Notes under the pieces: model-generated
Told to the model about the DNA's origin: nothing
The model's input: only the letters and a program-made list of their open reading frames with translations
Databases searched by the model: none
DNA from: Emcibacteraceae bacterium
Lineage (GTDB): Bacteria; Pseudomonadota; Alphaproteobacteria; Sphingomonadales; Emcibacteraceae
Assembly (NCBI GenBank): GCA_028281625.1
Contig: JANQJN010000005.1
Span: 1-54,389, forward strand
Direction: 5' to 3'
DNA length: 54,389 nt
Translations under genes and position numbers: made by a program
Part shown: positions 9,058-19,442 of the stretch, piece by piece
Layout: every line of letters begins with the position of its first letter
Numbering within the stretch: the stretch's first letter is position 1

Positions 9058-9794
9058 CCTGGGCCACTTCTGTTAAAGCCAGCAGCAGTTAGCTCATTTA
9101 AAAGGTGCGGATTATTTTCAAGACTTTCCGGGAGTGTAACATCAACAACTAAATCAGGAGCTTGCTGGGATATTTCACCAACAACCGAAATAGTGATGCC
9201 ATTTTTTTCAGATGTGGCAAAAAGTGATACTGTTCCTTCACGGCATTCACCCTTCCCTGCAAGTGGTGGCATATCCAATGAGAAACCAGCTAGAAGACTT
9301 ACAAGGAATTCTGAACGAAAGTCAAATTGCCCAGCAACACACTCTCCTTTACTATTTGTCTCTAAATGATCTGAATTCATGGTGAGCGTAGCATTATAGG
9401 GCACACCATTATGGATAATACGTATGGCCGTTGAGCCAGATAAATCATGAAGCACAAGCTGACTGTTTTGCCTCATCTCCAATTGCCCAGCGAATTGCTT
9501 ATCAATGTCTTTCGCAAAGAACTTAATCTTCCCTCTTCCTGTAAGGAGTGCTAATTTAATCATGGAAAATTCTAGCTCCCGCCAACTTTCGCCGGCAATG
9601 GTCAATGAATTCAATGATCCATTCCAAATAGTGCCTGAAATATTATGATACTTTACCCCGGCAGCATTAAATGAACTTCCCACGATGGACGCGGGAATCC
9701 GGGCAACGCTGAACAATATGCAGCACAACACAAAAATGCCGATCAACCATTTTATAGAAAAGCCATTATGCACATCATTCAATGTCAAAATCAT
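9030..9794 (-). CDS. gspN: Type II secretion protein N
   Basis: 254 aa; N-terminal TM, position after GspM, GspN-like pattern (VARIPASIVGSSFNAAGVKYHNISGTIWNGSL). Confidence 0.8.
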   Translation of the reverse strand: MILTLNDVHNGFSIKWLIGIFVLCCILFSVARIPASIVGSSFNAAGVKYHNISGTIWNGSLNSLTIAGESWRELEFSMIKLALLTGRGKIKFFAKDIDKQFAGQLEMRQNSQLVLHDLSGSTAIRIIHNGVPYNATLTMNSDHLETNSKGECVAGQFDFRSEFLVSLLAGFSLDMPPLAGKGECREGTVSLFATSEKNGITISVVGEISQQAPDLVVDVTLPESLENNPHLLNELTAAGFNRSGPGWQSRMEIS

Positions 9795-10270
9795 AGTGCA
9801 GAACCCCCAAACTCAAACTGACCGCGTAGTGTTTCGCCATCCGAATTTTTATTCAATGAAACCTTTGAGACCTGCCAGCCATATTGATCTTTTAAAAGTA
9901 AAAGCCAACTATTCATCTCCTGGGTATTTGCGTTATCGATCCAGAATGTAACTTTGTCATCACTACCTGGTTGAATGCGCGATATCGCTACACCAACAGT
10001 GCGCGACGCTTCAGTTGCTGCCTCCCTGATTGGCAGTTGTCTGGATATGCTATTGGCGTTGTGCCTATCCACACGCTCTGCCTGTACCGCAAGTGACAAT
10101 ATCTTTGAATAAGATTGTTTTTGCGCCTCAAGGGCTGCGTATGCGGACTGTTTATTGCTTAAAATTGGGTTTATAACCAGTACATATAAAAGAAAACATA
10201 GGACCGTTACGCCGCAGGCGACTATCAATATTTGTTCTCGTTGCGTAAGGCCAAGCCAGAATTTATTCAT
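9791..10270 (-). CDS. gspM: Type II secretion protein M (start trimmed from ORF 10372)
   Basis: MNKFWLGLTQREQILIVACGVTVLCFLLYVLV single-TM start typical of GspM; adjacent to GspL. Confidence 0.8.
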   Translation of the reverse strand: MNKFWLGLTQREQILIVACGVTVLCFLLYVLVINPILSNKQSAYAALEAQKQSYSKILSLAVQAERVDRHNANSISRQLPIREAATEASRTVGVAISRIQPGSDDKVTFWIDNANTQEMNSWLLLLKDQYGWQVSKVSLNKNSDGETLRGQFEFGGSAL

Positions 10271-11276
10271 TTTTATTCTCCTGTAGCGCATAACTGCTGA
10301 GAATATTATCTTCTGATTGCGTACTTTCCCCTTGGCTAACCATAAAACCACTTTCCAAAAGCTTGCTTTCAAAAAGGTTTGCTTGCGCGTAACTGGGAGA
10401 AGAAATCGTAATATCTACCCTCGGACCAGCTATCGATGATGTATCAAAACTAAGGCTTTCTAGCCTTACACCAGCTGATTCACCAACGACTTTAAAGACT
10501 CGTTCAGCGATAGGAATATAGGCAGTACCACCTTCGCCACCTCCCTGCGATAACAGCGCTCTCATTTGGGCTTCCGGATTCACAATACGCGTTACATTTG
10601 GATAAGTTTGCTTAAATACATCAACTGAGGCATTTTGATAACGATCACGTTCTTGTTCATAGTGATTAATGGTAAGCAAACTTACCAATACCCAAGTCAG
10701 AAACCCAATCGCCGCGAGCACTCCTACTCTTTTTAGCGCTTGAAGGTAACGCAGAACTGGTGGTCTTGCGCTATATTTGCCGCTGGCCAGTCCGACGCCA
10801 TTCGGAACAATCCTGCTTTCATAAACTTCCGAGTATGGTTGATCACCAATTACATGCGTCAAATATTCCTGCTTAACATTAAATCCGGTGCCATTTGCCC
10901 GCCTTGCCAAAACCCGGCCAGAGAGCTGCATAATTGCGACATCTTGATCCGGAACTTCAAGCAACGCATAGTCCGGCCAAATCGCTTTTAGAATCTTATT
11001 TTCCTTAAGCGCAGCAGTTTTTGCCATTTCAAGCCACGTATGATCACATACAGCAACAAGGTGCTCGCCGTCGCTTTTCTTTTCGATAAGTGACAAGTGC
11101 ATTTCATTTACGTCACCTGCCACATAGTCTGCCATGACGCCAGGCAGAATTTTTTCAAGCTTGGATGGTGGGATTTCAGGCAATTTGACACTGAAAAAAC
11201 TGACATATTCACCGGGCAATATCGCGATCGCTCCGGTTTGCACTTTGTTCGGGATTATTTTTATCGGCTCACTCAT
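10263..11276 (-). CDS. gspL: Type II secretion protein L
   Basis: 337 aa; cytoplasmic actin-like N-domain, single TM (VGVLAAIGFLTWVLVSLL), between GspK and GspM. Confidence 0.8.
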   Translation of the reverse strand: MSEPIKIIPNKVQTGAIAILPGEYVSFFSVKLPEIPPSKLEKILPGVMADYVAGDVNEMHLSLIEKKSDGEHLVAVCDHTWLEMAKTAALKENKILKAIWPDYALLEVPDQDVAIMQLSGRVLARRANGTGFNVKQEYLTHVIGDQPYSEVYESRIVPNGVGLASGKYSARPPVLRYLQALKRVGVLAAIGFLTWVLVSLLTINHYEQERDRYQNASVDVFKQTYPNVTRIVNPEAQMRALLSQGGGEGGTAYIPIAERVFKVVGESAGVRLESLSFDTSSIAGPRVDITISSPSYAQANLFESKLLESGFMVSQGESTQSEDNILSSYALQENKNE

Positions 11277-11279
11277 AGA

Positions 11280-12260
11280 TCATATCCCGATCTTACGGCT
11301 GATAATGGTGTAGGTAGCGTCGCGGCTTACCCCAATAAGACTTTCCTGATGAACTCGGCTATCTCCATATCTAACATCCACAACCAGTTTGTATCTTTGT
11401 GGTTTAATTGAAAATTGCCTTCGGATATCACTTCCAATTTCTAAATTTGCCAAAAGGTTATTATTCCAAAATCGCGCAATATTATCGAAGCCATTCGCTG
11501 GCCGCCCTTCGATAACGCTTACTATATTCTGTTGCGACACCGATGGCCCCAAGAGTGCATGCAAAAGTGGTGCATGGGAAATGGTCGTTGAGTTGACGTT
11601 AACGACGGTTTCCATGGTTCCCACGTCGATACAAGCAAATGGTTTTAAGGCTTCGATAAGGTCTTCAGAGTATCCCTGGACAAGCCTTAGCTCTTCTATT
11701 TCCTTGATCGGCTGATTGGATGCACGGTACGGAGTATCCAATTGTGTGTAACTGAAGCTCTCAGCTCCCATTGACATTGGTCTTTCATCAGAATCCTGCC
11801 AGTCTACAAGTGCCGCCGCAAGAGAAGTTGCCAGACGCGCCCCAATTCCTAAATTATTTAATAAACGAATATATTGTTCGTAACTGTTGGTGTTGACCTC
11901 ATAACTGGCGCCATTGTTCACCTGCACCAATGAAGATAGATTAAAGCAATTTGAGGTTTCAATAAGCTCACCCGTAACTTCACCACCTTCGATTTGAAAA
12001 CTGACCTTTTGATCTGGGTGTGTCATATTCAAAAAAGCTGCAAGCTCTTGGTTCTGAGAGAGCTTTAGGGCCTGCTCACCACCAACAATTTCTGCTGCCA
12101 GTGCGTATTCACGCGCTTGGTATGACTGAGATTGTGTCCCACTGATATACGTAAAATGGCTCAGCACTTCAAAAGTTGCAACCATAGCGGCGCTCATCAC
12201 AGATACCAGCAATAGTACAGATAAAAGAGCAGCACCATCTTCATTTTTCCGAAAATTCAT
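11280..12260 (-). CDS. gspK: Type II secretion minor pseudopilin K
   Basis: 326 aa; NEDGAALLSVLLLVSVMSAAMVATF class III signal; large GspK-type domain. Confidence 0.88.
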   Translation of the reverse strand: MNFRKNEDGAALLSVLLLVSVMSAAMVATFEVLSHFTYISGTQSQSYQAREYALAAEIVGGEQALKLSQNQELAAFLNMTHPDQKVSFQIEGGEVTGELIETSNCFNLSSLVQVNNGASYEVNTNSYEQYIRLLNNLGIGARLATSLAAALVDWQDSDERPMSMGAESFSYTQLDTPYRASNQPIKEIEELRLVQGYSEDLIEALKPFACIDVGTMETVVNVNSTTISHAPLLHALLGPSVSQQNIVSVIEGRPANGFDNIARFWNNNLLANLEIGSDIRRQFSIKPQRYKLVVDVRYGDSRVHQESLIGVSRDATYTIISRKIGI

Positions 12261-12874
12261 TGGCCCGCTCCAAGTTGAAAACGGTTCACATATGAAAATG
12301 GCTGAAGATTTTCTGCTTCTTTAAGTGACCAGGTAATCTCAATTGCTCGTGGGTACGAGCGGTTCGCTACATCGGAATATCCTAACCACTGATTTTGCCA
12401 AAGAGTTCCGTCATAATACCGAAGCGCGATCTCTTGAACATTATCAAGTAGTATATAATCTCTGTAAGGCGTATCGGGCGTAATATTAGGCCGCTCGTAG
12501 GAACGTCTGATCAGTTTCGTATCTTCGATCAAATATTCAATGCTTTCGGCGGGCGAAAGATTAACATCGATTTTTGAAAATTCACCATTGCCACGTGTTA
12601 GCTCGATAACCGTATTGCCTGTCATTTGATTACGACCATTAAAAGCAATTTTATGCTCATGAACATTTAGCAGATCTTCTCGTAAAAAAGATCGTGCCTT
12701 TTCAATATCCTGTAAATGAGCCGTTTTATCAGTCATCATCTGATTTGAATCTGCGAAGCTGCTCATGATGGCTAGCGACATAATTGAGACCACCGAAAGA
12801 ATAAACACACCAACCAGGGTTTCCACCAGGGTGAAACCGTCGTCTGCTTGAATATTGATCGCATTTTTATTCAT
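12257..12874 (-). CDS. gspJ: Type II secretion minor pseudopilin J
   Basis: DDGFTLVETLVGVFILSVVSIMSLAIM prepilin motif, GspJ length and order. Confidence 0.85.
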   Translation of the reverse strand: MNKNAINIQADDGFTLVETLVGVFILSVVSIMSLAIMSSFADSNQMMTDKTAHLQDIEKARSFLREDLLNVHEHKIAFNGRNQMTGNTVIELTRGNGEFSKIDVNLSPAESIEYLIEDTKLIRRSYERPNITPDTPYRDYILLDNVQEIALRYYDGTLWQNQWLGYSDVANRSYPRAIEITWSLKEAENLQPFSYVNRFQLGAGQ

Positions 12875-13263
12875 CGGTTTTTTCTAAATCCGTTAATTTC
12901 AAACAGTGGCGCCCTACCATCCATTTTCATTACGCTTAGCGAAATCGCCATCAGTGGCTGCTGGGGTATATTTCTTACCTCGGCTTGCCAGATAAACTCC
13001 ATTCCAGCTTGATATTCGGTTCCATTTATCGATCCCGGCGCCGGCGGAATTTCTGAAAGACGTAGTTCAGTGAGCGCGTTCTCCGCGACAATCCGCGCAA
13101 GCAATCTTTCATTTAGATCGCTTGTACTCTTTAATGCACCGGTTTGCGTGGAAATCATTGGAATGACCGCCATCGACAAAATAGCGATCGCTACAAGCAG
13201 TTCCAGCAGCGAAAAACCGTCTTCTGTCGAGGTTTGATAACGCAATTTTAGCCTTCCTCCCAA
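12871..13263 (-). CDS. gspI: Type II secretion minor pseudopilin I
   Basis: EDGFSLLELLVAIAILSMAVIPM; ARIVAENALTELRL GspI-like region. Confidence 0.85.
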   Translation of the reverse strand: MGGRLKLRYQTSTEDGFSLLELLVAIAILSMAVIPMISTQTGALKSTSDLNERLLARIVAENALTELRLSEIPPAPGSINGTEYQAGMEFIWQAEVRNIPQQPLMAISLSVMKMDGRAPLFEINGFRKNR

Positions 13264-13712
13264 TTTCCGATATCAAGATTCAGTCCTTCACCGCCAAGGC
13301 GGCCATCAGCACCAAGTGAAAAAATATCAAACACACCATGCTCACCGGGAATCAAGTACTGATATTCCATGCCCCATGGATCGGTGGGTAGTGATTTGAT
13401 GTAACCTTCACTACGGATGCTACTCCCCTGCGGTGCGGCGGTTAGAATCTCAATCCCTTCTTCCATTGTCGGGTATTTCATTTGATCCATCCGGTACATT
13501 TCCACAGCTTGTGCAATGGTGCGAATGTCAGCCTTGGCTTTTTCGACCATCGCTCGGTCCTGATTGGGCAATACGTTCATGACAACCACAGTTGTCAACA
13601 GCCCCATAATCACCACAACCACCATCAATTCAATCAGTGAAAAGCCATCTTCTGCTTTTGCTGTATTTATGGCATCTTCGCTTTTATTGATATATTTCAA
13701 TACGTTAATCAT
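13248..13712 (-). CDS. gspG: Type II secretion major pseudopilin G
   Basis: EDGFSLIELMVVVVIMGLLTTVVVMNVL; LPTDPWGMEYQYLIPGEHG...DIFSLGADGRLGGEG, classic GspG C-terminus. Confidence 0.95.
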   Translation of the reverse strand: MINVLKYINKSEDAINTAKAEDGFSLIELMVVVVIMGLLTTVVVMNVLPNQDRAMVEKAKADIRTIAQAVEMYRMDQMKYPTMEEGIEILTAAPQGSSIRSEGYIKSLPTDPWGMEYQYLIPGEHGVFDIFSLGADGRLGGEGLNLDIGNWEEG

Positions 13713-13727
13713 AATATTTCCAATCCA

Positions 13728-14951
13728 TTATCCTAATACCAGACTGTTAAGTTGCATAATTGGCAACATGATCGACATCACAATAAGTCCGACGGCGACC
13801 CCCATTACAATAACGATCATTGGCTCTAGCAAGCTCAGCGCTTTTTGGCTAATGCCATCAAATTCATTTTCCAGATAATCCGATATTTTGAGCAGCAAGT
13901 AAGAAAGTCTGCCGCTCTTTTCGCCCATTGAACTCATATAGACCAACAGCGATGAAAATATACCGGTACGCTTCATCGCAACTGATAGGTTGTGCCCCTC
14001 ACGAACCTGAAGATAGACATCGTCAATCGCATCGCGAATAACTTCATTGGATACTGTTTCTTTCGCTGCCTTTATCGCTTGCAAGACCGGGCTTCCGCCG
14101 TCGATAAGCGTTGCCAACGTTCTTGCAAACCTGGCACTTGAAACCGATTTAGTAAGGCGCCCAATAAACGGTGTTTTTAAAAGTAACCTATGTACCTTAA
14201 GTCGAAATGATCGGCGTCTGTTAAGGCCGATAAACATTGCTATTGCCCCAACAAACAACACAAGCAAGAAAAGACCATAGCTTATAAAAAAATCAGACAG
14301 ACCCATGACTGCGCGTGTAAGAAATGGCAACTCAGCGTCCATCCGATCAAACTGTGACACGACTTTTGGTACAACCGCGGTCATTAGAATGACAATCACC
14401 GTAAATGCCACGACACTGAGAACTGCCGGGTAAATCATTGCGGTGCTAATTTTTCTTTTTATGTCTTCGCTTTTTTCATAATAGTCAGCAATCCGTTCCA
14501 TAATCGGACCGAGCTCACCTGACGCTTCACCAGCAGCAATCATCGCCCGATAAAGGTTTGGAAAGCTCGCTTCTTCCGCCTTCATCGCTTCTGAAAGCGT
14601 CTTGCCCTCTGACACCTGTACACGCACGTTTGTCAGTATATTTTTAATGGTTGGTTTTTCGCTTTGTGATGCAAGCGCAACAAGGGATTCCTCAACTGGC
14701 GTACCCGCACTGAACATTGTCGCCATCTGGCGCGTAAGCAAGGTCAAATCACGTGAATTTATCGCTTTGGTGTGGCTAAAAGAGAGGGTACCAACTTTAA
14801 ATTGCTTTTTATTCTTGCCCTGTTTGAGCTCAATAGGAAAAAGCGACGCGGCATTTAATTTTTGCCGCGCATCACGCAAGCTGTCAGCCGCAATGACACC
14901 CTTCTTGGTCTGACCCGCTGCATCCATGGCTTCATAGCTATATGCCGGCAT
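13728..14951 (-). CDS. gspF: Type II secretion inner-membrane protein F
   Basis: 407 aa; PAYSYEAMDAAGQTKKGVIAADSLRDARQKL, two T2SSF domains. Confidence 0.95.
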   Translation of the reverse strand: MPAYSYEAMDAAGQTKKGVIAADSLRDARQKLNAASLFPIELKQGKNKKQFKVGTLSFSHTKAINSRDLTLLTRQMATMFSAGTPVEESLVALASQSEKPTIKNILTNVRVQVSEGKTLSEAMKAEEASFPNLYRAMIAAGEASGELGPIMERIADYYEKSEDIKRKISTAMIYPAVLSVVAFTVIVILMTAVVPKVVSQFDRMDAELPFLTRAVMGLSDFFISYGLFLLVLFVGAIAMFIGLNRRRSFRLKVHRLLLKTPFIGRLTKSVSSARFARTLATLIDGGSPVLQAIKAAKETVSNEVIRDAIDDVYLQVREGHNLSVAMKRTGIFSSLLVYMSSMGEKSGRLSYLLLKISDYLENEFDGISQKALSLLEPMIVIVMGVAVGLIVMSIMLPIMQLNSLVLG

Positions 14952-16467
14952 GATCCTGATTCCCGAATTTTGAAACGCGCATCACTTCTTCGATTGTCGT
15001 AACACCACTTAGAATAAGTTCACGCCCGTTATCAGCCAAAGTTGATTGATTTTTAAACGCATATTCGCTCATTGCCTGCTCACTTGCACCTTCCTGGATC
15101 ATTGTCCGAAGTTCATCTGTGACTGTGACGAGTTCATAAAGTGCTGTTCGCCCACGATAGCCTGTGTTTTTGCAGTCAACACAGCCCACAGGGCGACAGG
15201 CCATTTTGGCATTTTCCTCATCAACATTCATTTGATTGAGAAAGGCAGGTGTCGGATCAATTTCCGTTTTACAATTGTTACACAGTCTGCGCACCAAACG
15301 CTGTGCCAATATGGCATTGACCGATGACGATAGAAGATATCGTTCCACGCCCATATCAACCAAGCGTGTTATGGCCGAAACTGCGCTGTTGGTATGGACT
15401 GTCGATAGCACTAAATGACCAGTAAGGCTTGCTTGCACGGCCATTTCTGCTGTTTCCATATCTCGAATTTCACCGACCATTACAACGTCGGGATCTTGTC
15501 GCAGTATAGAACGCAGTCCACTGGCAAAGGTCATCCCTACTTTAGAGTTCACCTGTGTTTGGCTAATGCCAGGAAGGGCATATTCAACCGGGTCTTCAAC
15601 CGTCATAATATTTCTGGTTTGATCATTCAGGTGCGTCAGCGCCGCATAAAGCGTGGTTGTTTTACCAGAGCCCGTTGGACCCGTTACCAGTATGATGCCG
15701 TTTGGCTCCGCGAGAGAGTTTTCAAGACGCTTAAGCGTCTTTTTATCCATTCCGAGTTCAGCCAATTTAATTTTTGCACTGTCTGTATCCAACAGCCTCA
15801 TAACAACACGTTCGCCGTATCTAATTGGCAGCGTTGATACGCGCACGTCATAGGCTTTACCACCTAATGTAAGGGAAAGACGTCCATCTTGCGGCAATCT
15901 TTTTTCCGCGATATCGAGCCTTGCCATCACTTTAATGCGCGATACGAGGTATGGTGCCAGTTTTGGCGAAAGTTCTGCGAGCTCGGTAAGTACTCCATCA
16001 ATCCTGAGCCTCGCCTTCATACACCCTTCAAAAGGTTCCAAATGAATATCTGACGCGCCGGATTTAACGGACTCACTCAAAAGCGAGTTGAGCAATCTGA
16101 TGACCGGTGCATCGTCTTCACCACCAAGCAAATCTGCTGATCGTTCAACTCCTTCAAGAATTGCATCAAGGTCTTCATCCGTCTTATCTTGAAGTGACGT
16201 ATCAATGTCGTCCTGCAGACTCCGCGTAGAGTAAACTGTGGATAAAATTTCATTATATTCTTGTTCTGAAAAACGCTTAACTTCATCAATTGACCCAAAA
16301 ACCCTGAGTACTTCTGGGAGCATTTCATTATTTGCGGCATCGCTCATACATAACGTATAACCGTTATCATCTTCCCCAATTAAAATACCATTTGCCTTTG
16401 CAAAGCTATAAGGCAGCAAATGCGGATCACGGAATGTTTTCTTTTGATTTTTTTCTTGTTTTCCCAT
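14938..16467 (-). CDS. gspE: Type II secretion ATPase E (start trimmed to MGKQEK)
   Basis: Walker A GPTGSGKTTTLYAAL; SQTQVNSKVGMTFASGLRSILRQDPDVVMVGEIRD; tetracysteine motif. Confidence 0.95.
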   Translation of the reverse strand: MGKQEKNQKKTFRDPHLLPYSFAKANGILIGEDDNGYTLCMSDAANNEMLPEVLRVFGSIDEVKRFSEQEYNEILSTVYSTRSLQDDIDTSLQDKTDEDLDAILEGVERSADLLGGEDDAPVIRLLNSLLSESVKSGASDIHLEPFEGCMKARLRIDGVLTELAELSPKLAPYLVSRIKVMARLDIAEKRLPQDGRLSLTLGGKAYDVRVSTLPIRYGERVVMRLLDTDSAKIKLAELGMDKKTLKRLENSLAEPNGIILVTGPTGSGKTTTLYAALTHLNDQTRNIMTVEDPVEYALPGISQTQVNSKVGMTFASGLRSILRQDPDVVMVGEIRDMETAEMAVQASLTGHLVLSTVHTNSAVSAITRLVDMGVERYLLSSSVNAILAQRLVRRLCNNCKTEIDPTPAFLNQMNVDEENAKMACRPVGCVDCKNTGYRGRTALYELVTVTDELRTMIQEGASEQAMSEYAFKNQSTLADNGRELILSGVTTIEEVMRVSKFGNQDHAGI

Positions 16468-16471
16468 TTCG

Positions 16472-18406
16472 TCACTCACTTGAATTTCGCGTTGTTTCAA
16501 TGACGTTTTGCAGCATTTCATCTACTGAGAGGCCCGAACCGGATAGGGTTTGACGCTGTCGCATATAGTCGAATTTTTTATTGGTTACACGCTCCAGGTC
16601 TTCCTGATCGCGTACGATCGTTGGACGCAGAAAAATCATGAGATTTGTATTTTCGCGTGTTTTGCCTTCACTTCTGAACGCACGCCCTAAAAGCGGAATG
16701 TCACCAAGCACTGGCACTTTATCCACGCTTATGCGCTCGTTTTGCTGGATAAGGCCACCGAGGACGATAATCTCGCCGTCGCTAACTCTGACCGTCGTTT
16801 GTATCTCTCTCTTGTTGGTGACAAGTTCCGTTGATATGGCGCTAACGGGTCCAGAAATGGTTGATACTTCCTGGCGAATATCAAGTCTGATTTCGCTGTT
16901 ATCGTTAATTTGCGGTTTGATATCAAGCTGGATACCAACATTTTTGCGCTCGATGGTTCTGAAAGGATTGCTGTTTGCACTTCCGAGTGCTTCGCCGGTT
17001 GTGATGGGAATTTCCTGGCCAGCCATAAAGGTCGCCGATTCATTATCAAGTGCCATTACGGACGGGGTGGACAAAATATTGCTGTCAGTATCACTGGCCA
17101 GTGCGTTTAAAATAACCCCGAAGACACCATTATCAGATGTGCGCCCCGCTGCACCGACAGCAAAACCATCAAGACCGAGAAAACTATCAACTGCTGCCGC
17201 CTTGAGAATATTTGATGCACTGTTGCTTGAGTTATCATTGCCATCATTAACAACAATGGCGCCAGTTGCCGCCAAAATGTTAGGCGCAGCATTGGAATAG
17301 TTGGCCACCGTAAAGGGAATATTGCTGCTGTCACCACCAGCAAGAATATACTGAAGCCCCAACTCTTTAGAGGCATTTTCAGAAACCTCAACAACGATTG
17401 CTTCCACCAGCACCTGATCCTGTGGCACATCAAGTTCAGAGATCACATCCGCCAGCCTTTGCTGCATTTCCGGGCCAGCATTAATCACCAGCGAATTGGT
17501 ACCCTGGAATTCTGCGATCGTTACGTCTTCACCGTCCGCACCAACCGCTGCACCCCCATTTTCCATAGTGATCGCGTCCACAAGCTGTTGCAGCACCGGA
17601 AGCATTTTATCTGTGGTGGCATATTTTAACCTGATCATGCGCATATCGCCACGGCTGGCGTTATTGGCATCAATATCAGCAAGCACTGGCATATATTGAT
17701 CCAGCACTTCCGGCATCCCTTTTAGGATCAATGAATTGCTGCCTTTAACCGGGATTGTTTGGATAAGTTGACCGGCAGCGCCATCAAAGCCTGATTGTGC
17801 TGTAAGTTGAGTTGCCACTTCGGCCATTTCAGTTGGTGATGTATGAGTAAGATTTAGGGTTCGAATTACTGTTTGATCGACGTCGATTGATGTCACAATT
17901 TTCGAAAGTCTAATCAGATTATCCGCGTGATCTGTAACAATTACCATCGGAAGGCCAGCACGCGAAAAACTGCTGCCGCCACGTGAAATATAAGGCTTAA
18001 GCGCTGTCGCAACAGTTACAGGATCGGTGTGCTTGATCGTAAATACACGCGTAATCAGCATATCACCACTGATATTTTCACCTACTGGGCCGGCGTCACC
18101 AAGGGCTATTTCACTTCTTGTAATTTTAAAGGCGCCACTTGATGTCGGAACCGCTGCCATGCCATTGACTTTAAGTACCGACAGCAGCGTTTCAAACAGG
18201 AGCTCTCCGGATATTGGCTCGGAAGAAATAAGGTTTACCTGCCCGTTTACCTGGGGATCGATAATGAAAGTCCGGCGCGTCTCAAGTGCTACATCCTCAA
18301 TGAAGGTACGCAAGTCAGCATCCCGGTAGTTCAGTGTTGTGCCATTTTGCTGCGCGAATGAAGCAAAAGAAAATAAACACAGATATATTGCGAATAAATA
18401 TCTCAA
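16472..18406 (-). CDS. gspD: Type II secretion secretin D
   Basis: 644 aa; N-domains plus secretin core (VPVLGDIPLLGRAFRS). Confidence 0.95.
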   Translation of the reverse strand: MRYLFAIYLCLFSFASFAQQNGTTLNYRDADLRTFIEDVALETRRTFIIDPQVNGQVNLISSEPISGELLFETLLSVLKVNGMAAVPTSSGAFKITRSEIALGDAGPVGENISGDMLITRVFTIKHTDPVTVATALKPYISRGGSSFSRAGLPMVIVTDHADNLIRLSKIVTSIDVDQTVIRTLNLTHTSPTEMAEVATQLTAQSGFDGAAGQLIQTIPVKGSNSLILKGMPEVLDQYMPVLADIDANNASRGDMRMIRLKYATTDKMLPVLQQLVDAITMENGGAAVGADGEDVTIAEFQGTNSLVINAGPEMQQRLADVISELDVPQDQVLVEAIVVEVSENASKELGLQYILAGGDSSNIPFTVANYSNAAPNILAATGAIVVNDGNDNSSNSASNILKAAAVDSFLGLDGFAVGAAGRTSDNGVFGVILNALASDTDSNILSTPSVMALDNESATFMAGQEIPITTGEALGSANSNPFRTIERKNVGIQLDIKPQINDNSEIRLDIRQEVSTISGPVSAISTELVTNKREIQTTVRVSDGEIIVLGGLIQQNERISVDKVPVLGDIPLLGRAFRSEGKTRENTNLMIFLRPTIVRDQEDLERVTNKKFDYMRQRQTLSGSGLSVDEMLQNVIETTRNSSE

Positions 18407-18408
18407 AG

Positions 18409-19269
18409 TTACTGTCCCAATATAGAGGTGGAAATGGATAGACTTAAAGGCTCGCCTCGCCGTTCCAGCTTTAGTTCGAGTGTCCCTGACTGCGCTTCTT
18501 CAGGAATTTCACTTACACGCTCCCACGAGTGCAGCTCATTGCCATTAACGACACTGATGATGTCCCCTACCTCAAGACCCGCCAAGATCAGAAGCGCTCT
18601 ATCTGAATCAGGTCCGATAACAAAACCAGCGATACTGCGACCGTTGCGATAGGGACTAAGGGCCAAAGCATTAATGAAACCTGAGATTACGTCCTCTGGT
18701 ACCGCTGAGGTCTCCGGTGCATGGGACGTTGTGCTATTTGACAGTGGTGAAGCCATGCGATCTTCGTCCAGATAAATTGTCTCCATCCTTCCACTACGCC
18801 TAAATTCAATTCGGTCTTGATAAATCGCGGTCAAAACCGTATTTGGTGCAATTTCGCTTCCCACCTGAGCGAGCTGCTGGACCGATCCCTGCGACGTCAA
18901 AATAACAGTTCCATCGCCGCCGCCGTTCGCACGAATTCCAAAAATCTTCACATCCAACGTACTTTCAGGAAGCGCAGCAGTTGGTTGTTGGTCAATAATT
19001 TGATTATTCGGATAAAAAGCATCAACTGTTTTTAGGTATGTGATTTTACTTGCATCACCCATATTATCCGACGTCGCGCTGGATGCCTGAACCGTCGTAG
19101 GAATTTCAGCAGCAGTATTTTTTTCAATAAAAAACAAAACTAAATTTGCACTGAAGAACGCAAGAGTAACCACAGCAATTAATTCCAGTCCTGCTACGGA
19201 CAAGCGAAATGGAACAGGCAATTCTGCTTGCATTATATTTCGTGAATTTTGCTTTACTTCAGCGGTCAC
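18409..19269 (-). CDS. gspC: Type II secretion protein C
   Basis: 286 aa; N-terminal TM, HR domain, C-terminal PDZ (GLEVGDIISVVNGNEL). Confidence 0.88.
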   Translation of the reverse strand: MTAEVKQNSRNIMQAELPVPFRLSVAGLELIAVVTLAFFSANLVLFFIEKNTAAEIPTTVQASSATSDNMGDASKITYLKTVDAFYPNNQIIDQQPTAALPESTLDVKIFGIRANGGGDGTVILTSQGSVQQLAQVGSEIAPNTVLTAIYQDRIEFRRSGRMETIYLDEDRMASPLSNSTTSHAPETSAVPEDVISGFINALALSPYRNGRSIAGFVIGPDSDRALLILAGLEVGDIISVVNGNELHSWERVSEIPEEAQSGTLELKLERRGEPLSLSISTSILGQ

Positions 19270-19386
19270 AACAATGGTCCCAGCTCGTGATTGATTAGGT
19301 GATTCTTTTATTTCTCGTAAATTTTTAGCAAACTTCTGTTATGGTTATGTTTCACAAATGCTACAAAAATATTTCACTTTCCAAAA

Positions 19387-19414
19387 AGAAAAAGCCCGGT
19401 GGTTAGCCGGGCTT
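19387..19414 (-). terminator. Rho-independent terminator for the TonB receptor transcript
   Basis: Minus strand AAGCCCGG-ctaacca-CCGGGCTTTTTCTTTTT: 8-bp stem plus U-rich tail. Confidence 0.85.
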
Positions 19415-19442
19415 AATAGTTTGAAAATATTAGATATTTTAT

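Noticed and set aside
16638-17300. 220-aa + strand ORF
   Set aside because: Antisense to gspD; low-complexity Ser/Leu composition, no start context or domain. Shadow ORF.
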